Source: Iodobacter fluviatilis (GTDB lineage: Bacteria > Pseudomonadota > Gammaproteobacteria > Burkholderiales > Chitinibacteraceae). Taken from it: DNA of 64,000 nucleotides. The notes beneath the pieces are model-generated. The model was given only the letters and a program-made list of their open reading frames with translations, had not been told where the DNA came from and ran no database searches. Positions 19,069 to 29,533 of this stretch are shown here, piece after piece. The stretch's first letter is position 1. Each line of letters opens with the position of its first letter. The stretch is from NCBI RefSeq assembly GCF_004194535.1, contig NZ_CP025781.1:124001-188000 (forward strand), given 5' to 3'. The position numbers and the translations under genes are program-made.

Positions 19069-20658
19069 ATGACTGATTTAGCACGCGAAGTAGGCCGTCG
19101 CCGCACCTTCGCCATTATCTCCCACCCTGATGCGGGTAAAACGACGCTCACCGAAAAGCTGCTTTATTTCTCGGGAGCCATTCAAAACGCCGGCACGGTT
19201 AAAGGTAAAAAAGGCGGTAAGTTCGCCACGTCCGACTGGATGGATATCGAAAAACAACGTGGCATTTCGGTAGCGTCCAGCGTGATGCAGTTTGATTACC
19301 GCGATCATGTGGTTAACCTACTCGACACCCCCGGCCACCAAGATTTCTCTGAAGACACTTACCGCGTACTCACAGCCGTAGATAGCGCCTTAATGGTGAT
19401 TGACGCGGCCAAGGGCGTGGAAGAGCAAACCATTAAGCTACTCAACGTCTGCCGCCTGCGAAATACCCCGATTATTACGCTGATGAATAAGTACGACCGC
19501 GAAGTTCGTGATTCGCTCGAGCTACTAGACGAAGTTGAAAGCGTGCTAAAGATTCGCTGCGCGCCCATTACTTGGCCAATTGGTATGGGTAAGACTTTCC
19601 GTGGGGTTTACAGCATTCTCACCGATACCGTGCTGCTGTTTACGCCAGGTAAAGGCCCGCTAGATGAAGTAGAAGTAATCGAAGGGCTAGATAACCCGCG
19701 CCTTGATACCCTCTTCCCACTGGAAATTGGCAATACCCGTATGGAGCTAGAGCTGGTACGCGGCGCTTCGCATCCATTCGTGCTAGAGGAATTTCTTGCC
19801 GGTGATTTAACCCCAGTATTCTTTGGCTCGGCGATTAATAACTTTGGTATTCGCGAAATCTTAAACGCGCTGGTAGATTGGGCTCCGGCTCCGGGCGCGT
19901 CCGATGCAACGGTGCGCGAGATTAACCCTACAGAAGAAAAATTCTCAGCATTCGTATTTAAGATTCAAGCCAATATGGATCCCAAACACCGTGACCGCAT
20001 TGCTTTTCTGCGCGTTTGTTCGGGTGAATTTACCCGTGGTATGAAATTTAAGCACCTGCGCTTAAACCGTGAAATTGCCGCCAATTCAGTGGTGACCTTT
20101 ATGGCACAAGGCCGTGAGCAAGTAGAAGAAGCTTACGCTGGCGATATTATTGGCCTACCTAACCACGGCAATATCCAGATTGGTGATTCCTTCTCCGAAG
20201 GCGAGCTACTGGCTTTTACTGGGATTCCTTACTTTGCGCCAGAAATGTTCCGCATCGTACGCATTAAAAACCCACTAAAAGTAAAGCAGCTGCATAAAGG
20301 CTTGCAGCAGTTGGGGGAAGAAGGTGCGGTACAAGTATTTAAGCCACTGAATGGCTCTGACTTGATTTTAGGCGCAGTGGGTGTGCTGCAGTTTGAGGTT
20401 GTAGCCTCGCGCCTTGCCAATGAATACGGCGTAGAAGCGGTGTTTGAATCAACCACTATATACACCGCCCGTTGGGTCAGTTGCGATGATGAGAAGATGC
20501 TCGACGATTTTGAAGGGCAACTCATTAATAACTTAGGCCGCGATGCAGCAAATAGCCTTGCTTATTTAGCCACTAGTCGTGTGAATTTACAGCTCACTCA
20601 GGAGCGCTGGCCCAAAATAGTGTTTCATGCAACTAGGGAACATTCAGTTACCTTGTAA
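19069..20658 (+). CDS. prfC: Peptide chain release factor 3
   Basis: 529 residues, the normal RF3 length. The GTPase motifs are intact: [15 protein letters not shown] (G1), [14 protein letters not shown] (G3) and NKYDR (G4). RF3 is the GTPase that recycles RF1/RF2 from the ribosome after termination. It is a single gene followed by a strong terminator. Confidence 0.97.
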   Translation: MTDLAREVGRRRTFAIISHPDAGKTTLTEKLLYFSGAIQNAGTVKGKKGGKFATSDWMDIEKQRGISVASSVMQFDYRDHVVNLLDTPGHQDFSEDTYRVLTAVDSALMVIDAAKGVEEQTIKLLNVCRLRNTPIITLMNKYDREVRDSLELLDEVESVLKIRCAPITWPIGMGKTFRGVYSILTDTVLLFTPGKGPLDEVEVIEGLDNPRLDTLFPLEIGNTRMELELVRGASHPFVLEEFLAGDLTPVFFGSAINNFGIREILNALVDWAPAPGASDATVREINPTEEKFSAFVFKIQANMDPKHRDRIAFLRVCSGEFTRGMKFKHLRLNREIAANSVVTFMAQGREQVEEAYAGDIIGLPNHGNIQIGDSFSEGELLAFTGIPYFAPEMFRIVRIKNPLKVKQLHKGLQQLGEEGAVQVFKPLNGSDLILGAVGVLQFEVVASRLANEYGVEAVFESTTIYTARWVSCDDEKMLDDFEGQLINNLGRDAANSLAYLATSRVNLQLTQERWPKIVFHATREHSVTL

Positions 20659-20668
20659 ATATTCAAAC

Positions 20669-20700
20669 CAACAGCGCCGTAATATGGCGCTGTTTTTTTT
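20669..20700 (+). terminator. Rho-independent terminator after prfC
   Basis: ACAGCGCC-GTAATAT-GGCGCTGT forms an 8-bp GC-rich stem followed by a run of eight T. It lies 11 bases after the prfC stop. Confidence 0.9.
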
Positions 20701-20904
20701 CGTAATTTGTGCTCTTTTTTTTGTAAAAAAAGTAGTTCACTTTATACAAACTACAAAAACAAGAATTTGATTTATATTAAGTTTTTGTTGAACGTATCAG
20801 ACTACGATAGTTGCATGAACTAAGCAGAACAACATCTGCCTATCTATTAAGTGCACAAAAAAGTGCACGGCAACAGGGCCATGAGGCCTATAGGAGCATC
20901 AGCT

Positions 20905-23217
20905 ATGAACGCACCAGAAAACCACCTAAAACTTGACGCGTGGCGTGGGTTTAAAACCGGCGAATGGCAAGATAAAGTCGACACTCGCGGCTTTATTCAG
21001 CTCAATTACACGCCTTATTTAGATGATGATAGCTTCCTTGCTGGCCCGACCGAACGCACCACTCAACTTTGGACCGAGCTATCTGCTCAGCTCAAAGAAG
21101 AACGTAAGCGTGGCGTATTAGAAGTATCTACCCATGTTGGCGCATCGATTACTGCGCACGGCCCTGGCTATATTAATAAAGATTTAGAAACCATCGTCGG
21201 TGTTCAAACCGACAAACCACTGCGTCGCGCCATTATGCCGAACGGCGGTTTACGCATGGTGCAAAACGGCCTTGAAGCCTACCACTTTGAAATGAACCCA
21301 CAAATTGTAGATATCTTTACCAAATATCGTAAAGATCACAATATGGGCGTATTTGATGCTTACACACCAGAAATCATGGCTTGTCGTAGCTCAGGCGTCA
21401 TTACCGGTCTGCCAGATTCATACGGCCGTGGCCGTATCATTGGTGACTATCGCCGCGTAGCACTTTACGGCGTTGATTTTTTGATCGTTGACAAAAAACG
21501 CGAAAAAACAGAGCTCAATGATGTTCCGTTTACTGAATCCGTAATCCGTCTGCGTGAAGAGTTGTCCGAGCAAATCAAAGCGCTGGGTGAACTCAAACAA
21601 ATGGCTAAGTCTTATGGCTTTGATATTTCTAAGCCAGCCACTACCGCTCAAGAAGCCATCCAATGGCTGTACTTTGGCTACCTTGCTGCAACAAAAGAGC
21701 AAAACGGCGCGGCGATGTCGATTGGCCGTACTTCAACCTTCCTTGACGTTTATATCCAACGCGATTTGGTCGAAGGTCGCATTAACGAATCACAAGCCCA
21801 AGAATTGATTGACCATATGGTCATGAAATTGCGCATTATTCGCTTCTTGCGCACACCAGAATACGATGACCTATTCTCTGGCGACCCAACATGGGTAACC
21901 GAGTCTATTGGTGGTACAGGCCTTGATGGCCGCACTCTGGTCACCAAAACCAGCTTCCGCGTTCTGCATACCCTGTACAATCTTGGACCGGCTCCAGAGC
22001 CTAATCTGACTGTATTGTGGTCGACTTCTTTCCCGCAAGGTTTTAAAGAATTTTGCGCGAAAGTATCGATTGATACCTCAGCCATCCAGTACGAAAACGA
22101 TGACTTGATGAATCCAAAATGGGGTGACGATTACGCCATCGCATGTTGTGTTTCAGCCATGGCCGTTGGCAAGCAAATGCAATTTTTTGGCGCACGGGTC
22201 AACCTTGCCAAAGCCATGCTCTATGCGATCAACGGTGGTGTGGACGAAAAAACCGGCAAAGTTGTGGCCAATGGTTTTGAGCCACTCAAAGGCGATGTAC
22301 TCGATTACGATGAAGTAATGGCTAAATACGATGTGATGCTAGATTGGTTAGCAAAAACATACGTGACTGCGCTGAACTCGATCCATTACATGCACGATAA
22401 ATACTCGTACGAGCGCATCGAAATGGCGCTGCACGATCGCGACATTCTGCGCACCATGGCTTGCGGTATTGCAGGTCTTTCAGTGGCTGCAGATTCACTT
22501 TCTGCCATCAAACACGCAAAAGTGAGCGTGGTCCGTAACGAAAAAGGTATTGCTGTCGATTACAAAATCGAAGGCGATTACCCTGCTTACGGTAACAACG
22601 ATGATCGCGTGGATGATATTGCAGTTTGGCTGACAGAAACATTCATGAATAAGATCAAGGCTCAGCCTGTGTTCTATCGTGACTCAATGCCAACTCAATC
22701 GGTACTGACTATTACCTCTAATGTGGTTTACGGCAAGAAAACAGGTAACACCCCAGACGGCCGCCGCTCAGGCGCACCATTCTCCCCAGGTGCTAACCCA
22801 ATGAATGGCCGTGACACCAATGGCTTTATCGCTGCGGGCTTCTCTGTATCGAAGATCCCATACGAAGCGGCTTTGGACGGGGTTTCTTGGACAGCCTCCA
22901 TGACACCAGATGCCTTGGGTCACAACGCAGCAGATCGCGTTAAAACATTAGCGGCTTCGATCGACGGTTTGTTTGGGCCTCACGGCGAAGAATGTTCTAC
23001 TTGCCTAGATAAAGATGCTGTTGATGAAACAATGGATCAACTGTTCCATCTAAACATGAATGTATTAAACCGTGACACTCTGCTCGATGCGATGGAACAC
23101 CCAGAAAACTACCCACAGCTGACCGTGCGTGTTTCTGGCTACGCAGTGAACTTTGTGAAACTGACCCGTGAGCAGCAAATGGACGTGATCAGCCGCACAT
23201 TCCACGGCAAGTGTTAA
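20905..23217 (+). CDS. pflB: Formate C-acetyltransferase (pyruvate formate-lyase)
   Basis: 770 residues from ATG 20905, chosen because AGGAG lies at the right distance; an in-frame ATG at 20851 would add 18 non-conserved residues. Converts pyruvate and CoA to acetyl-CoA and formate under anaerobic conditions. The active-site cysteine pair is present (AIACCVSAM, Cys414-Cys415) and the glycyl-radical loop is [11 protein letters not shown] with Gly745. The last 61 codons are duplicated as a separate gene just downstream, and pflA follows, so activation and repair functions are encoded together. Confidence 0.97.
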   Translation: MNAPENHLKLDAWRGFKTGEWQDKVDTRGFIQLNYTPYLDDDSFLAGPTERTTQLWTELSAQLKEERKRGVLEVSTHVGASITAHGPGYINKDLETIVGVQTDKPLRRAIMPNGGLRMVQNGLEAYHFEMNPQIVDIFTKYRKDHNMGVFDAYTPEIMACRSSGVITGLPDSYGRGRIIGDYRRVALYGVDFLIVDKKREKTELNDVPFTESVIRLREELSEQIKALGELKQMAKSYGFDISKPATTAQEAIQWLYFGYLAATKEQNGAAMSIGRTSTFLDVYIQRDLVEGRINESQAQELIDHMVMKLRIIRFLRTPEYDDLFSGDPTWVTESIGGTGLDGRTLVTKTSFRVLHTLYNLGPAPEPNLTVLWSTSFPQGFKEFCAKVSIDTSAIQYENDDLMNPKWGDDYAIACCVSAMAVGKQMQFFGARVNLAKAMLYAINGGVDEKTGKVVANGFEPLKGDVLDYDEVMAKYDVMLDWLAKTYVTALNSIHYMHDKYSYERIEMALHDRDILRTMACGIAGLSVAADSLSAIKHAKVSVVRNEKGIAVDYKIEGDYPAYGNNDDRVDDIAVWLTETFMNKIKAQPVFYRDSMPTQSVLTITSNVVYGKKTGNTPDGRRSGAPFSPGANPMNGRDTNGFIAAGFSVSKIPYEAALDGVSWTASMTPDALGHNAADRVKTLAASIDGLFGPHGEECSTCLDKDAVDETMDQLFHLNMNVLNRDTLLDAMEHPENYPQLTVRVSGYAVNFVKLTREQQMDVISRTFHGKC

Positions 23218-23228
23218 GAAGTAATGCT

Positions 23229-23258
23229 TTGTGATCTGTCAGCCCTGAGGGGCTGGCA
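23229..23258 (+). other. Stem-loop between pflB and the small glycyl-radical gene
   Basis: CTGTCAGCCC-TGA-GGGGCTGGCAG is a strong hairpin without a following T run. It may stabilise the pflB message or partly attenuate transcription into the next gene. Confidence 0.5.
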
Positions 23259-23308
23259 GATTAATCCGAATCAAAAACTGACGAGCACACTCACCCAAGG
23301 AGTAGCCC

Positions 23309-23494
23309 ATGGCACAACTATTTCACCTCAATATGAATGTATTAAACCAAGATACCTTGATTGACGCGATGGAAAATCCAGATAATTACCCACAACTCAC
23401 CGTGCGTGTTTCTGGCTATGCAGTCAATTTCGTCAAGCTCACTCGTGAGCAGCAAATGGACGTGATTAGCCGTACTTTCCACGAAAAAACGTAA
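23309..23494 (+). CDS. Miniature autonomous glycyl-radical protein (GrcA/YfiD-like)
   Basis: 61 residues with its own ribosome-binding site (AAGGAG, seven bases before the ATG). It equals the last 61 residues of the neighbouring PflB at 54 of 61 positions, including the radical loop VRVSGYAV (Gly36). GrcA/YfiD, about 127 residues in E. coli, replaces the C-terminal radical domain of PFL after oxygen cleaves it. This version lacks the N-terminal half of YfiD and looks like a local duplication of the pflB 3-prime end kept under selection. Many differences are synonymous, arguing against a very recent copy. Function as a PFL repair cofactor is inferred. Confidence 0.85.
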   Translation: MAQLFHLNMNVLNQDTLIDAMENPDNYPQLTVRVSGYAVNFVKLTREQQMDVISRTFHEKT

Positions 23495-23527
23495 GCTTTT
23501 GCGCATTAGTGCGAAGTAGAACCACCC

Positions 23528-23568
23528 AAAACGGATCATTAAGCGCAGGCCTAATGATCCGTTTTAAC
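23528..23568 (+). terminator. Terminator after the small glycyl-radical gene
   Basis: AAAACGGATCATTA and TAATGATCCGTTTT form a 14-bp perfect stem around a 10-base loop, ending in TTTT. It would limit transcription into pflA. Confidence 0.75.
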
Positions 23569-23602
23569 GTAAAACAATAAAATAAGCCCCACTGGAAAAA
23601 AC

Positions 23603-24388
23603 ATGAAACCGACCAAGCCACTAGGGGAAATCATCCCGATCTCGTTTGATACCGAACATCATCAACAGGGATTTGTACACTCCATTGAAACCGGTGCAGC
23701 CGTTGATGGGCCCGGCATGCGCTTCGCCCTTTTTGTAAGCGGCTGCCAATTCCGCTGTCTGTATTGCCATAATCCAGACACATGGAAGCTGCATAACGGT
23801 AAAAGCTACACCGTTGAAGCAGTCATGACCGAGCTTAAAAAATATGCCAGCTTTTTGCGTATCGCAGGCGGGCTCACGATTTCCGGTGGCGAGCCTTTGA
23901 TGCAAGCGCACTTTGTAGGCGAAATTTTCCGCCGCGCCAAGCAAGACCTGAAACTACACACGGCACTTGATACCCAAGGCTTTTTAGCCGCCCACCTCGA
24001 TGATGCATGGTTTGATAATGTGGACTTAGTGTTGCTCGACATCAAACACAGCGATCCGGTCAAATACGAAGCCCTTACCAGCAAACCACTCCAACCCACG
24101 CTCGACTTTGCCGAGCGCTTACAAAAGATGGGCAAACCGGTCTGGGTTCGCTACGTACTGATCCCCGGCATCAGCGACGACTTTGCGGATGTAGAAAAAC
24201 TGGCCGATTATCTACAGCCAATGAAAAACATCGAGCGCGTTGAAGTACTGCCCTTTCATAAAATGGGCGAAAGCAAATGGGCTGAGCTGGGCATGAAATA
24301 CGAGCTAAGCGATACCTCCACTCCCCCCCCTGAGCTAGTAAAGCGTGTAAGAGAACAATTTAGGGCACGTGGAATATTTACCTGTTGA
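23603..24388 (+). CDS. pflA: Pyruvate formate-lyase activating enzyme (radical SAM)
   Basis: 261 residues. The radical-SAM cluster motif C-x3-C-x2-C is CQFRCLYC, in context FALFVSGCQFRCLYCHNPDTW. The SAM-binding GGLTISGGEP is also present. The enzyme installs the glycyl radical on PflB and probably on the 61-residue protein upstream. A long GC-rich hairpin (24452-24488) lies downstream. Confidence 0.96.
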   Translation: MKPTKPLGEIIPISFDTEHHQQGFVHSIETGAAVDGPGMRFALFVSGCQFRCLYCHNPDTWKLHNGKSYTVEAVMTELKKYASFLRIAGGLTISGGEPLMQAHFVGEIFRRAKQDLKLHTALDTQGFLAAHLDDAWFDNVDLVLLDIKHSDPVKYEALTSKPLQPTLDFAERLQKMGKPVWVRYVLIPGISDDFADVEKLADYLQPMKNIERVEVLPFHKMGESKWAELGMKYELSDTSTPPPELVKRVREQFRARGIFTC

Positions 24389-24451
24389 TTGCAGGCTAGG
24401 GTCTGCCTAGTGTCTGCGTTAATGAGCATCCGCTTGATCAAAATAGGCCTG

Positions 24452-24489
24452 AGCTTGATAAGGCGGGTTAAACCCCGCCTTATCAAGCC
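24452..24489 (+). terminator. Terminator-like hairpin after pflA
   Basis: GCTTGATAAGGCGGG-TTAAA-CCCCGCCTTATCAAGC forms a stem of about 15 bp. The T run after it is weak, so the terminator call is tentative. Confidence 0.55.
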
Positions 24490-24665
24490 TTCATGACCTA
24501 TATTGAGCCTAAAATGACCCGCTTGGCACCAACGCTTCACTTCTCCAATACTGAGGAGGCCCCCATCAAAGCAAATATAATTACATCTTTAATAAGCAAG
24601 GCCGCCAGCGTAAATGAAGCATGCTAAACTGAGCGCCCTTTTGCCCCTGCTGAATATTGCCTCCC

Positions 24666-25901
24666 ATGTATGAACTTCTGATCGGCCTACGTTATACGCG
24701 TGCCAGCCGTCGTAATGGTTTTATTTCGTTTATTTCTCTGATCTCCGTCGTGGGTATTGCGCTCGGTGTGGCGGCGTTAATTATTGTGCTGTCGGTGATG
24801 AATGGTTTTCAGGCAGAGGTGCGTAATCGCATCTTAGGAATGGCAGCGCACGTACAGATCAGCGGGGTAGGCAATCAGCTGCAAGATTGGCAAACAACGG
24901 CCACTATTGCCAAGAAAAACCCACATGTACTGGCCACCGCGCCCTATGTGCTGGGGCAAGGCTTACTGATTAATGGCAGCCAAGTTAAAGGCGCATTGGT
25001 GCGCGGGATAGATCCACAACAAGAGAGCAAGGTGAATGAAGTGGCTGGCAAGCTGGTGGCTGGCGAGTTGCACTCCTTACGCTCAGGTGAGTTTGGGATT
25101 ATCTTAGGTATTTCACTCGCCAACGAGCTATCGGTGCGCCTTGGTGATCGGGTCACGATGATTACACCGCAAGGGCAAGTCACTCCTGCTGGGCTCATCC
25201 CTAGGATGAAGCAATTTACTGTTGCTGGGATATTTAAGGCAGATTACGCGCCTTATGATATTGGCCTTGCGATGGTAGATATCAAAGACGCTCAGACGTT
25301 GTTTCGCACCGGCAGCGCCGTTTCTGGAGTAAGGCTAAAGCTGGATGATTTAAATCTAGCCCGCCGCGTTTCGCGTGAAATTAATCAAGAAATGCCTGAG
25401 CTGATTGCATCCGATTGGTCACAAGAAAACCCAACCTATTTCCGTGCCGTTGAAATCGAAAAACGCATGATGTTTATTATTCTGACGCTGATCGTAGCAG
25501 TAGCAGCGTTTAATCTTGTTTCAACCTTAGTCATGGTGGTCACAGATAAGCAAGCCGACATCGCCATCTTGCGTACCCTCGGCGCTTCACCGTTTTCGAT
25601 TATGAAAATATTTGTGATTCAAGGGGCCTTATCTGGTGTGATTGGCACGGGATCAGGGGTATTAGCTGGGGTTCTCGTCTCTAAAAATCTGGATGTGATT
25701 GTGCCCTTTATTGAGCGTATCTTGGGCACCACTATTTTATCCCCCGATATTTATCTGATTTCCGAGTTGCCATCCCGCGTGTTGTGGAGCGATGTAAGCA
25801 GCATCGGGGGCATCTCCCTATTGCTCGCCTTACTGGCCACTCTTTACCCTAGCTGGCGCGCCTCTCGCGTCAATCCTGCTGAGGCTTTACGTTATGAGTA
25901 A
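24666..25901 (+). CDS. lolC: Lipoprotein-releasing ABC transporter permease LolC/LolE family
   Basis: 411 residues from ATG 24666 (an in-frame TTG lies three codons earlier). N-terminal [48 protein letters not shown] is the classic LolC/E start with the first membrane segment; three more lie in the C-terminal third (about 270-295, 315-340, 375-400). The complex extracts lipoproteins from the inner membrane for LolA. Only one permease gene is present, so the transporter may use a single LolC/E-type subunit as in other betaproteobacteria. lolD overlaps its 3-prime end by eight bases. Confidence 0.93.
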   Translation: MYELLIGLRYTRASRRNGFISFISLISVVGIALGVAALIIVLSVMNGFQAEVRNRILGMAAHVQISGVGNQLQDWQTTATIAKKNPHVLATAPYVLGQGLLINGSQVKGALVRGIDPQQESKVNEVAGKLVAGELHSLRSGEFGIILGISLANELSVRLGDRVTMITPQGQVTPAGLIPRMKQFTVAGIFKADYAPYDIGLAMVDIKDAQTLFRTGSAVSGVRLKLDDLNLARRVSREINQEMPELIASDWSQENPTYFRAVEIEKRMMFIILTLIVAVAAFNLVSTLVMVVTDKQADIAILRTLGASPFSIMKIFVIQGALSGVIGTGSGVLAGVLVSKNLDVIVPFIERILGTTILSPDIYLISELPSRVLWSDVSSIGGISLLLALLATLYPSWRASRVNPAEALRYE

Positions 25902-26580
25902 TTTAGATCAAGCCCCTGTACTAGCGGCGCAAGGCTTAAGTAAAAGTTATAAAACCGGCACGCTTGAAACCCAAGTTTTAGCGCATATTGATTTTTCCTT
26001 ACACCGTGGCGAAACAGTGGCCATTGTTGGGGCCTCTGGCTCTGGCAAATCCACCCTGCTGCATTGCCTTGGCGCGCTGGACGCACCAAGTAGCGGACAA
26101 ATCCAATTAATGGGCAAAAACCCGCTGGCATGCAATGAAACTGAACGTGGGCTAATGCGTAATCAACATCTGGGCTTTGTTTATCAGTTTCATCATCTAC
26201 TGCCAGAGTTTAGCGCCGTAGAAAACGTCGCCATGCCACTACTCATCCGCCGCATGGATAAGGCCGCTGCATTGAAAGAGGCAGCAGCCATCTTGGCGCG
26301 CGTGGGCTTAAGCGAGCGCAGCCACCACAAACCAAGTGAGATGTCTGGAGGAGAGCGCCAGCGCACTGCCATCGCCCGTGCGCTCGTTACCCGCCCCGCC
26401 TGCGTGCTGGCCGACGAGCCAACGGGTAATCTGGATAGGGAAACGGCAGCGGGAGTATTTGAGCTGATGCTGGAGTTAGCCCGCGAATCAGGCACAGGCT
26501 TTGTGATTGTGACGCACGACCCAGATCTGGCCGCTAAATGCGGACGAGTATTAAGACTATCGAAAGATGGCTTGCAGTAA
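25894..26580 (+). CDS. lolD: Lipoprotein-releasing ABC transporter ATPase
   Basis: 228 residues. Walker [10 protein letters not shown], signature SGGERQR, Walker [13 protein letters not shown] and the switch His in VTHD are all intact. It powers the LolC/E permease encoded by the overlapping upstream gene. A GC-rich hairpin (GGCGGG to CCCGCC, about 26599-26616) lies between it and the convergent MscS gene. Confidence 0.95.
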   Translation: MSNLDQAPVLAAQGLSKSYKTGTLETQVLAHIDFSLHRGETVAIVGASGSGKSTLLHCLGALDAPSSGQIQLMGKNPLACNETERGLMRNQHLGFVYQFHHLLPEFSAVENVAMPLLIRRMDKAAALKEAAAILARVGLSERSHHKPSEMSGGERQRTAIARALVTRPACVLADEPTGNLDRETAAGVFELMLELARESGTGFVIVTHDPDLAAKCGRVLRLSKDGLQ

Positions 26581-26627
26581 GCGTAATATTTTGAGCGCGG
26601 CGGGTGCAAAGCCCGCCCTCGCGTGAT

Positions 26628-27479
26628 TTACTTTTCCATACCCTGCAAAAACATCCTCAGCACCCTTTGCTCAATTTTAGCCCTTTGCCCCAGCGGCACC
26701 GCTATTTGCAGCTGCAGACCAATCTCTTCATAGCGATCTAAAAAAATTCTTACACGTGGCTCTATCATGGGGGACTCCAGTGCATAGCGGCGCTCCAGCT
26801 CACGGGCATGCCTAGATAAATCGAGCGCATATTCAGCGGCGATGATCTGCCCCGCTTCTAGCAACACCAGCTCCGCCTTCAACCAATCATCAACCCGAGT
26901 AATGGCAATATGAATCGTCTGCAATACATAATCACCCAACATACTTTCATTAAATACTGGCTGATTTAATAGTAAAGAGTTAGGCACTGTAATGCTACGC
27001 CCCACCGTGCCTTGATGCTGCAAAGCATGGCTAGACTCCATTAGCGTTGTCGATACAATATTCATATCGATCACCTGCCCGCGGATGCCACCAATCTCAA
27101 CCCTATCCCCCACCGTAAATGCATTACTGCTACTGCGATAAATAGATCCCAGCATGCAAAGAATCATTTCCTTCGTTGCCAGCACAATGGCGGCAGCAAT
27201 CGCCACCAAGGATACCGCAAAGGTCTGGATCTCATGCCCCCAGATAAAAATCATGCCGAGAAAAAAAACACCCAGTGCAGTGTTCCTAAGATAAACCACC
27301 CAGCGACGACGAACCTCTGGCCCTAAATCATGCCGACGTAAAATAGCGCGACGCATTAAAGACCGGCAAATCATTAACACTGTAATAAATACCGCAGAAA
27401 TAATCGCATCGCGGATCAACGCTCTATCTGCCAGCATGGGCAAAAGCGCTGCGGCTAGTCTCTCGTAATATCCCTGCAT
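26628..27479 (-). CDS. MscS-family mechanosensitive channel
   Basis: 283 residues from ATG 27479, preferred because AGAAGAGGAA lies just upstream; a longer reading to 27563 would run through a repeat element. Three N-terminal hydrophobic segments are followed by the MscS pore/beta-domain signature (KEMILCMLGSIYRSSSNAFTVGDRVEIGGIRGQVIDMNIVSTTLME, then SITVPNSLLLNQPVFN). It should gate on membrane tension. Similar short channels are annotated as small-conductance family members; the exact subfamily is not assigned. Confidence 0.88.
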   Translation of the reverse strand: MQGYYERLAAALLPMLADRALIRDAIISAVFITVLMICRSLMRRAILRRHDLGPEVRRRWVVYLRNTALGVFFLGMIFIWGHEIQTFAVSLVAIAAAIVLATKEMILCMLGSIYRSSSNAFTVGDRVEIGGIRGQVIDMNIVSTTLMESSHALQHQGTVGRSITVPNSLLLNQPVFNESMLGDYVLQTIHIAITRVDDWLKAELVLLEAGQIIAAEYALDLSRHARELERRYALESPMIEPRVRIFLDRYEEIGLQLQIAVPLGQRAKIEQRVLRMFLQGMEK

Positions 27480-27507
27480 AGTTCCTCTTCTTTTATTATC
27501 GCTGGCT

Positions 27508-27573
27508 GTGAATGGCCATTTCCGGCTCAGCCCTTCGGGTTTAGCCGGAAAATGAAACGTCAACAGACCCTAG
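27508..27573. repeat. Internally deleted copy of the 270-bp MITE
   Basis: Read on the minus strand this carries one terminal repeat (CTAGGGTCTGTTGACGTTTC) followed directly by CCGGCTAAACCCGAAGGGCT and GGCCATTCAC, which occur inside the full element at 31223-31492. The central part and second end are missing. It lies between the MscS gene and the next repeat. Confidence 0.7.
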
Positions 27574-27737
27574 CAGCCTGTCGGACTTAAGACTGATCTA
27601 CTACGGAAAAGCCGGATTTGGCCATATTTCACGCATTTTCTCGTTGAATAGCCAGCTATTCGCCTCAAAAACCCACAAAATCTGTCTCAAACCGGTTTTT
27701 CCCTCGCTACGATCGCTTAAGTCCGACTGGCTGCTAG
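27571..27737. repeat. MITE with TAGCAGCC-type ends overlapping the dusC 3-prime end
   Basis: Terminal inverted repeats TAGCAGCCTGTCGGACTTAA (27571-27590) and, on the other strand at 27716-27737, CTAGCAGCCAGTCGGACTTA differ at one position. The interior has no gene. The right terminal repeat encodes the last residues and stop codon of dusC. A related, shorter element lies at 50074-50169. Confidence 0.75.
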
Positions 27738-28667
27738 CAAGACCGCGGCCACATCGGCAGGCTCCGTTAAGGTTCGGACTTGCGTAAATAATGCTTCCGC
27801 TTCGGGATAAGTTCGACGTAAATAAGTCAACCACTGCTTCATACGCCCTGCACGGTGCTTAGGCATAATATGCTGCGCCTGAATGAGCTGCCAAAAACAA
27901 AGGAACAAGGGTTGCAATGCTTCCCACGGCAGCTGTGCTTGGCCCGTTTGGGCCATCAACGCCAAACTTGGATTTGAAACAATCCCACGCCCCAGCATAA
28001 TTTGATCACAGCCAGATACTGCTGCGCAGCGGTGAAATTCTTCCACAGTCCAAATCTCACCATTTGCCACCACAGGTACGTTTGATGCCGCCAGTGCCTC
28101 ACGCACGCTAGGGATCAGCTCCCAATAAGCTGGCGGTTTATAGCCATCGAGCTTGGTTCGCGCGTGCACCACCACCCGGGCTGCACCGCCACTGGCCATT
28201 GCCTGTGCGCATTCAATCGTTTGGCTACTATCGTTATAGCCAAGGCGCATTTTGGCCGTCACGGGGATATGCGCGGGCACCGCACGACGCACCGCACCGA
28301 CAATCTGCTCGATCAACTCGGGCTCTTGTAACAGCACGGCTCCGCCACGGTGGCGATTCACACTTTTAGCCGGGCAGCCAAAGTTTAAATCAATCTCATA
28401 AGGGCCAAGCTCGGCCAAGCGCGCTGCGTTTTCCCCCATACATACGGGGTCTGAGCCAAGCAACTGCACGCTAACCGGCACGCCAGCCACCGTTTTGCTG
28501 CCGTTCAGCAGCTCTGGTGCAATCCGCAGAAAAGTTTTATTTGGCAATAAGGAACCACTGATGCGGATAAACTCCGTCACGCACATATCAATGCCCCCCA
28601 CCCGCGTCAGCACATCACGTAGCACAAAATCAAGTAGCCCCTCCATTGGGGCAAGTAAAATCTTCAC
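27717..28667 (-). CDS. dusC: tRNA-dihydrouridine synthase C
   Basis: 316 residues, matching DusC length. An FMN-dependent TIM barrel: [47 protein letters not shown] (catalytic Cys of the NFGCP motif), [19 protein letters not shown] and [11 protein letters not shown]. DusC reduces a uridine (U16 in E. coli) in tRNA D-loops. The final residues (LAASRT) and the TAA are supplied by the inverted repeat of a MITE, so the original C-terminus was probably different. Divergent from the lexA-type gene. Confidence 0.94.
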   Translation of the reverse strand: MKILLAPMEGLLDFVLRDVLTRVGGIDMCVTEFIRISGSLLPNKTFLRIAPELLNGSKTVAGVPVSVQLLGSDPVCMGENAARLAELGPYEIDLNFGCPAKSVNRHRGGAVLLQEPELIEQIVGAVRRAVPAHIPVTAKMRLGYNDSSQTIECAQAMASGGAARVVVHARTKLDGYKPPAYWELIPSVREALAASNVPVVANGEIWTVEEFHRCAAVSGCDQIMLGRGIVSNPSLALMAQTGQAQLPWEALQPLFLCFWQLIQAQHIMPKHRAGRMKQWLTYLRRTYPEAEALFTQVRTLTEPADVAAVLLAASRT

Positions 28668-28770
28668 AGTTCATATAGCCAAAGCAGAAAGGCCGCTATT
28701 GTAACCCATGCGCGCTGCACCCTCTTCATCCCGTATATCCAGCAGAAAACAACAGCCAAGGCTCCACCGC

Positions 28771-28817
28771 TTGACAACAGAACGAGCGTTCACTACGCTA
28801 GCGTAGAACGTTTGTTC
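28771..28817 (+). promoter_or_regulatory. SOS-type promoter with two GAAC-N4-GTTC boxes
   Basis: Two perfect inverted repeats, GAACGAGCGTTC (28780-28791) and GAACGTTTGTTC (28806-28817), lie 26 bp centre to centre ahead of the LexA-like gene. A promoter TTGACA (28771) - 17 bp - TACGCT (28794) overlaps the first box. GAAC-N4-GTTC is the LexA box of Gram-positive bacteria rather than the CTGT-N8-ACAG box usual in beta- and gammaproteobacteria. Autorepression is inferred from position. Confidence 0.8.
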
Positions 28818-28833
28818 TAAAAAGGTTACCCCA

Positions 28834-29421
28834 ATGGCACATCCCAATCGCGATACCGAATACCTAGGCAAGCTACAAGACTATTACTCTGACTACCGTA
28901 ATCTACCCTCCTATTCGGTGATTGGAGATTTATTGGGCCTTGCTTCCAAATCAGCCGTTTCGGCACTGGTTAAACGTTTGCTGCTTGCGGGTTATGTCGA
29001 CATCACCCCAGATAAACGCCTCGCCCCAACCAAGCGTTTTTTTGAGCGCGAACTGGCTGATTTCCCCGTGCCCGCAGGCCTTCCAGCCGCCGCCAATGAT
29101 GCAATGAGCGAAGCTATTAGCATTGATGACTACCTCATTGATCGCCCATCCGCATCGGTGATGGTGCGCGTTAAAGGTGATTCCATGATTGACGCGGGCA
29201 TCCACGATGGTGATATTGCCGTAGTTGAGAAACGTCACAGTGCCAATGTGGGCGATGTAGTGATTGCCATTGTGGACGGCGAATACACGCTTAAAACCTT
29301 AAGCCGAGATAAACAAGGCTACCTATTGATGCCACAAAACCCCGCTTACGAACCCATTCGCCCTAAAGAAGGCCTAGAGATTTATGGCGTAATGGTTGGA
29401 CTCATCAGAAAATACCGATAA
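28834..29421 (+). CDS. LexA-type self-cleaving repressor (S24 family)
   Basis: 195 residues. Residues 1-70 form a winged helix-turn-helix (LPSYSVIGDLLGLASKSAVSALVKRLLLAGYV). Ala81-Gly82 is a candidate self-cleavage site, Ser117 (VKGDSMIDAGI) and Lys154 (EYTLKTL) form the catalytic dyad of the S24 peptidase domain. Such proteins repress DNA-damage genes and cut themselves when RecA is activated. Two GAAC-N4-GTTC boxes precede it. The DNA-binding half differs from standard proteobacterial LexA, so it may be a second, specialised LexA; no imuAB/dnaE2 genes are adjacent. Confidence 0.88.
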   Translation: MAHPNRDTEYLGKLQDYYSDYRNLPSYSVIGDLLGLASKSAVSALVKRLLLAGYVDITPDKRLAPTKRFFERELADFPVPAGLPAAANDAMSEAISIDDYLIDRPSASVMVRVKGDSMIDAGIHDGDIAVVEKRHSANVGDVVIAIVDGEYTLKTLSRDKQGYLLMPQNPAYEPIRPKEGLEIYGVMVGLIRKYR

Positions 29422-29533
29422 TTGCCAAGCATCAAATGGGTGCTTAAAGATAAAATAGCAAGCAATAGATCAAGAGCTGCAACTTGCCTCAGGCAATTTC
29501 CCCCTTGCATCCAAACCTGATTAAGGAGCATTT

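Noticed and set aside
20785..20805. Possible FNR box upstream of pflB (TTGAACGTATCAG)
   Set aside because: The two half-sites are separated by one base too few for TTGAT-N4-ATCAA, and the second half is degenerate.
20851..20904. Earlier pflB start at 20851
   Set aside because: The added residues are not PFL-like and the AGGAG site precedes the ATG at 20905.
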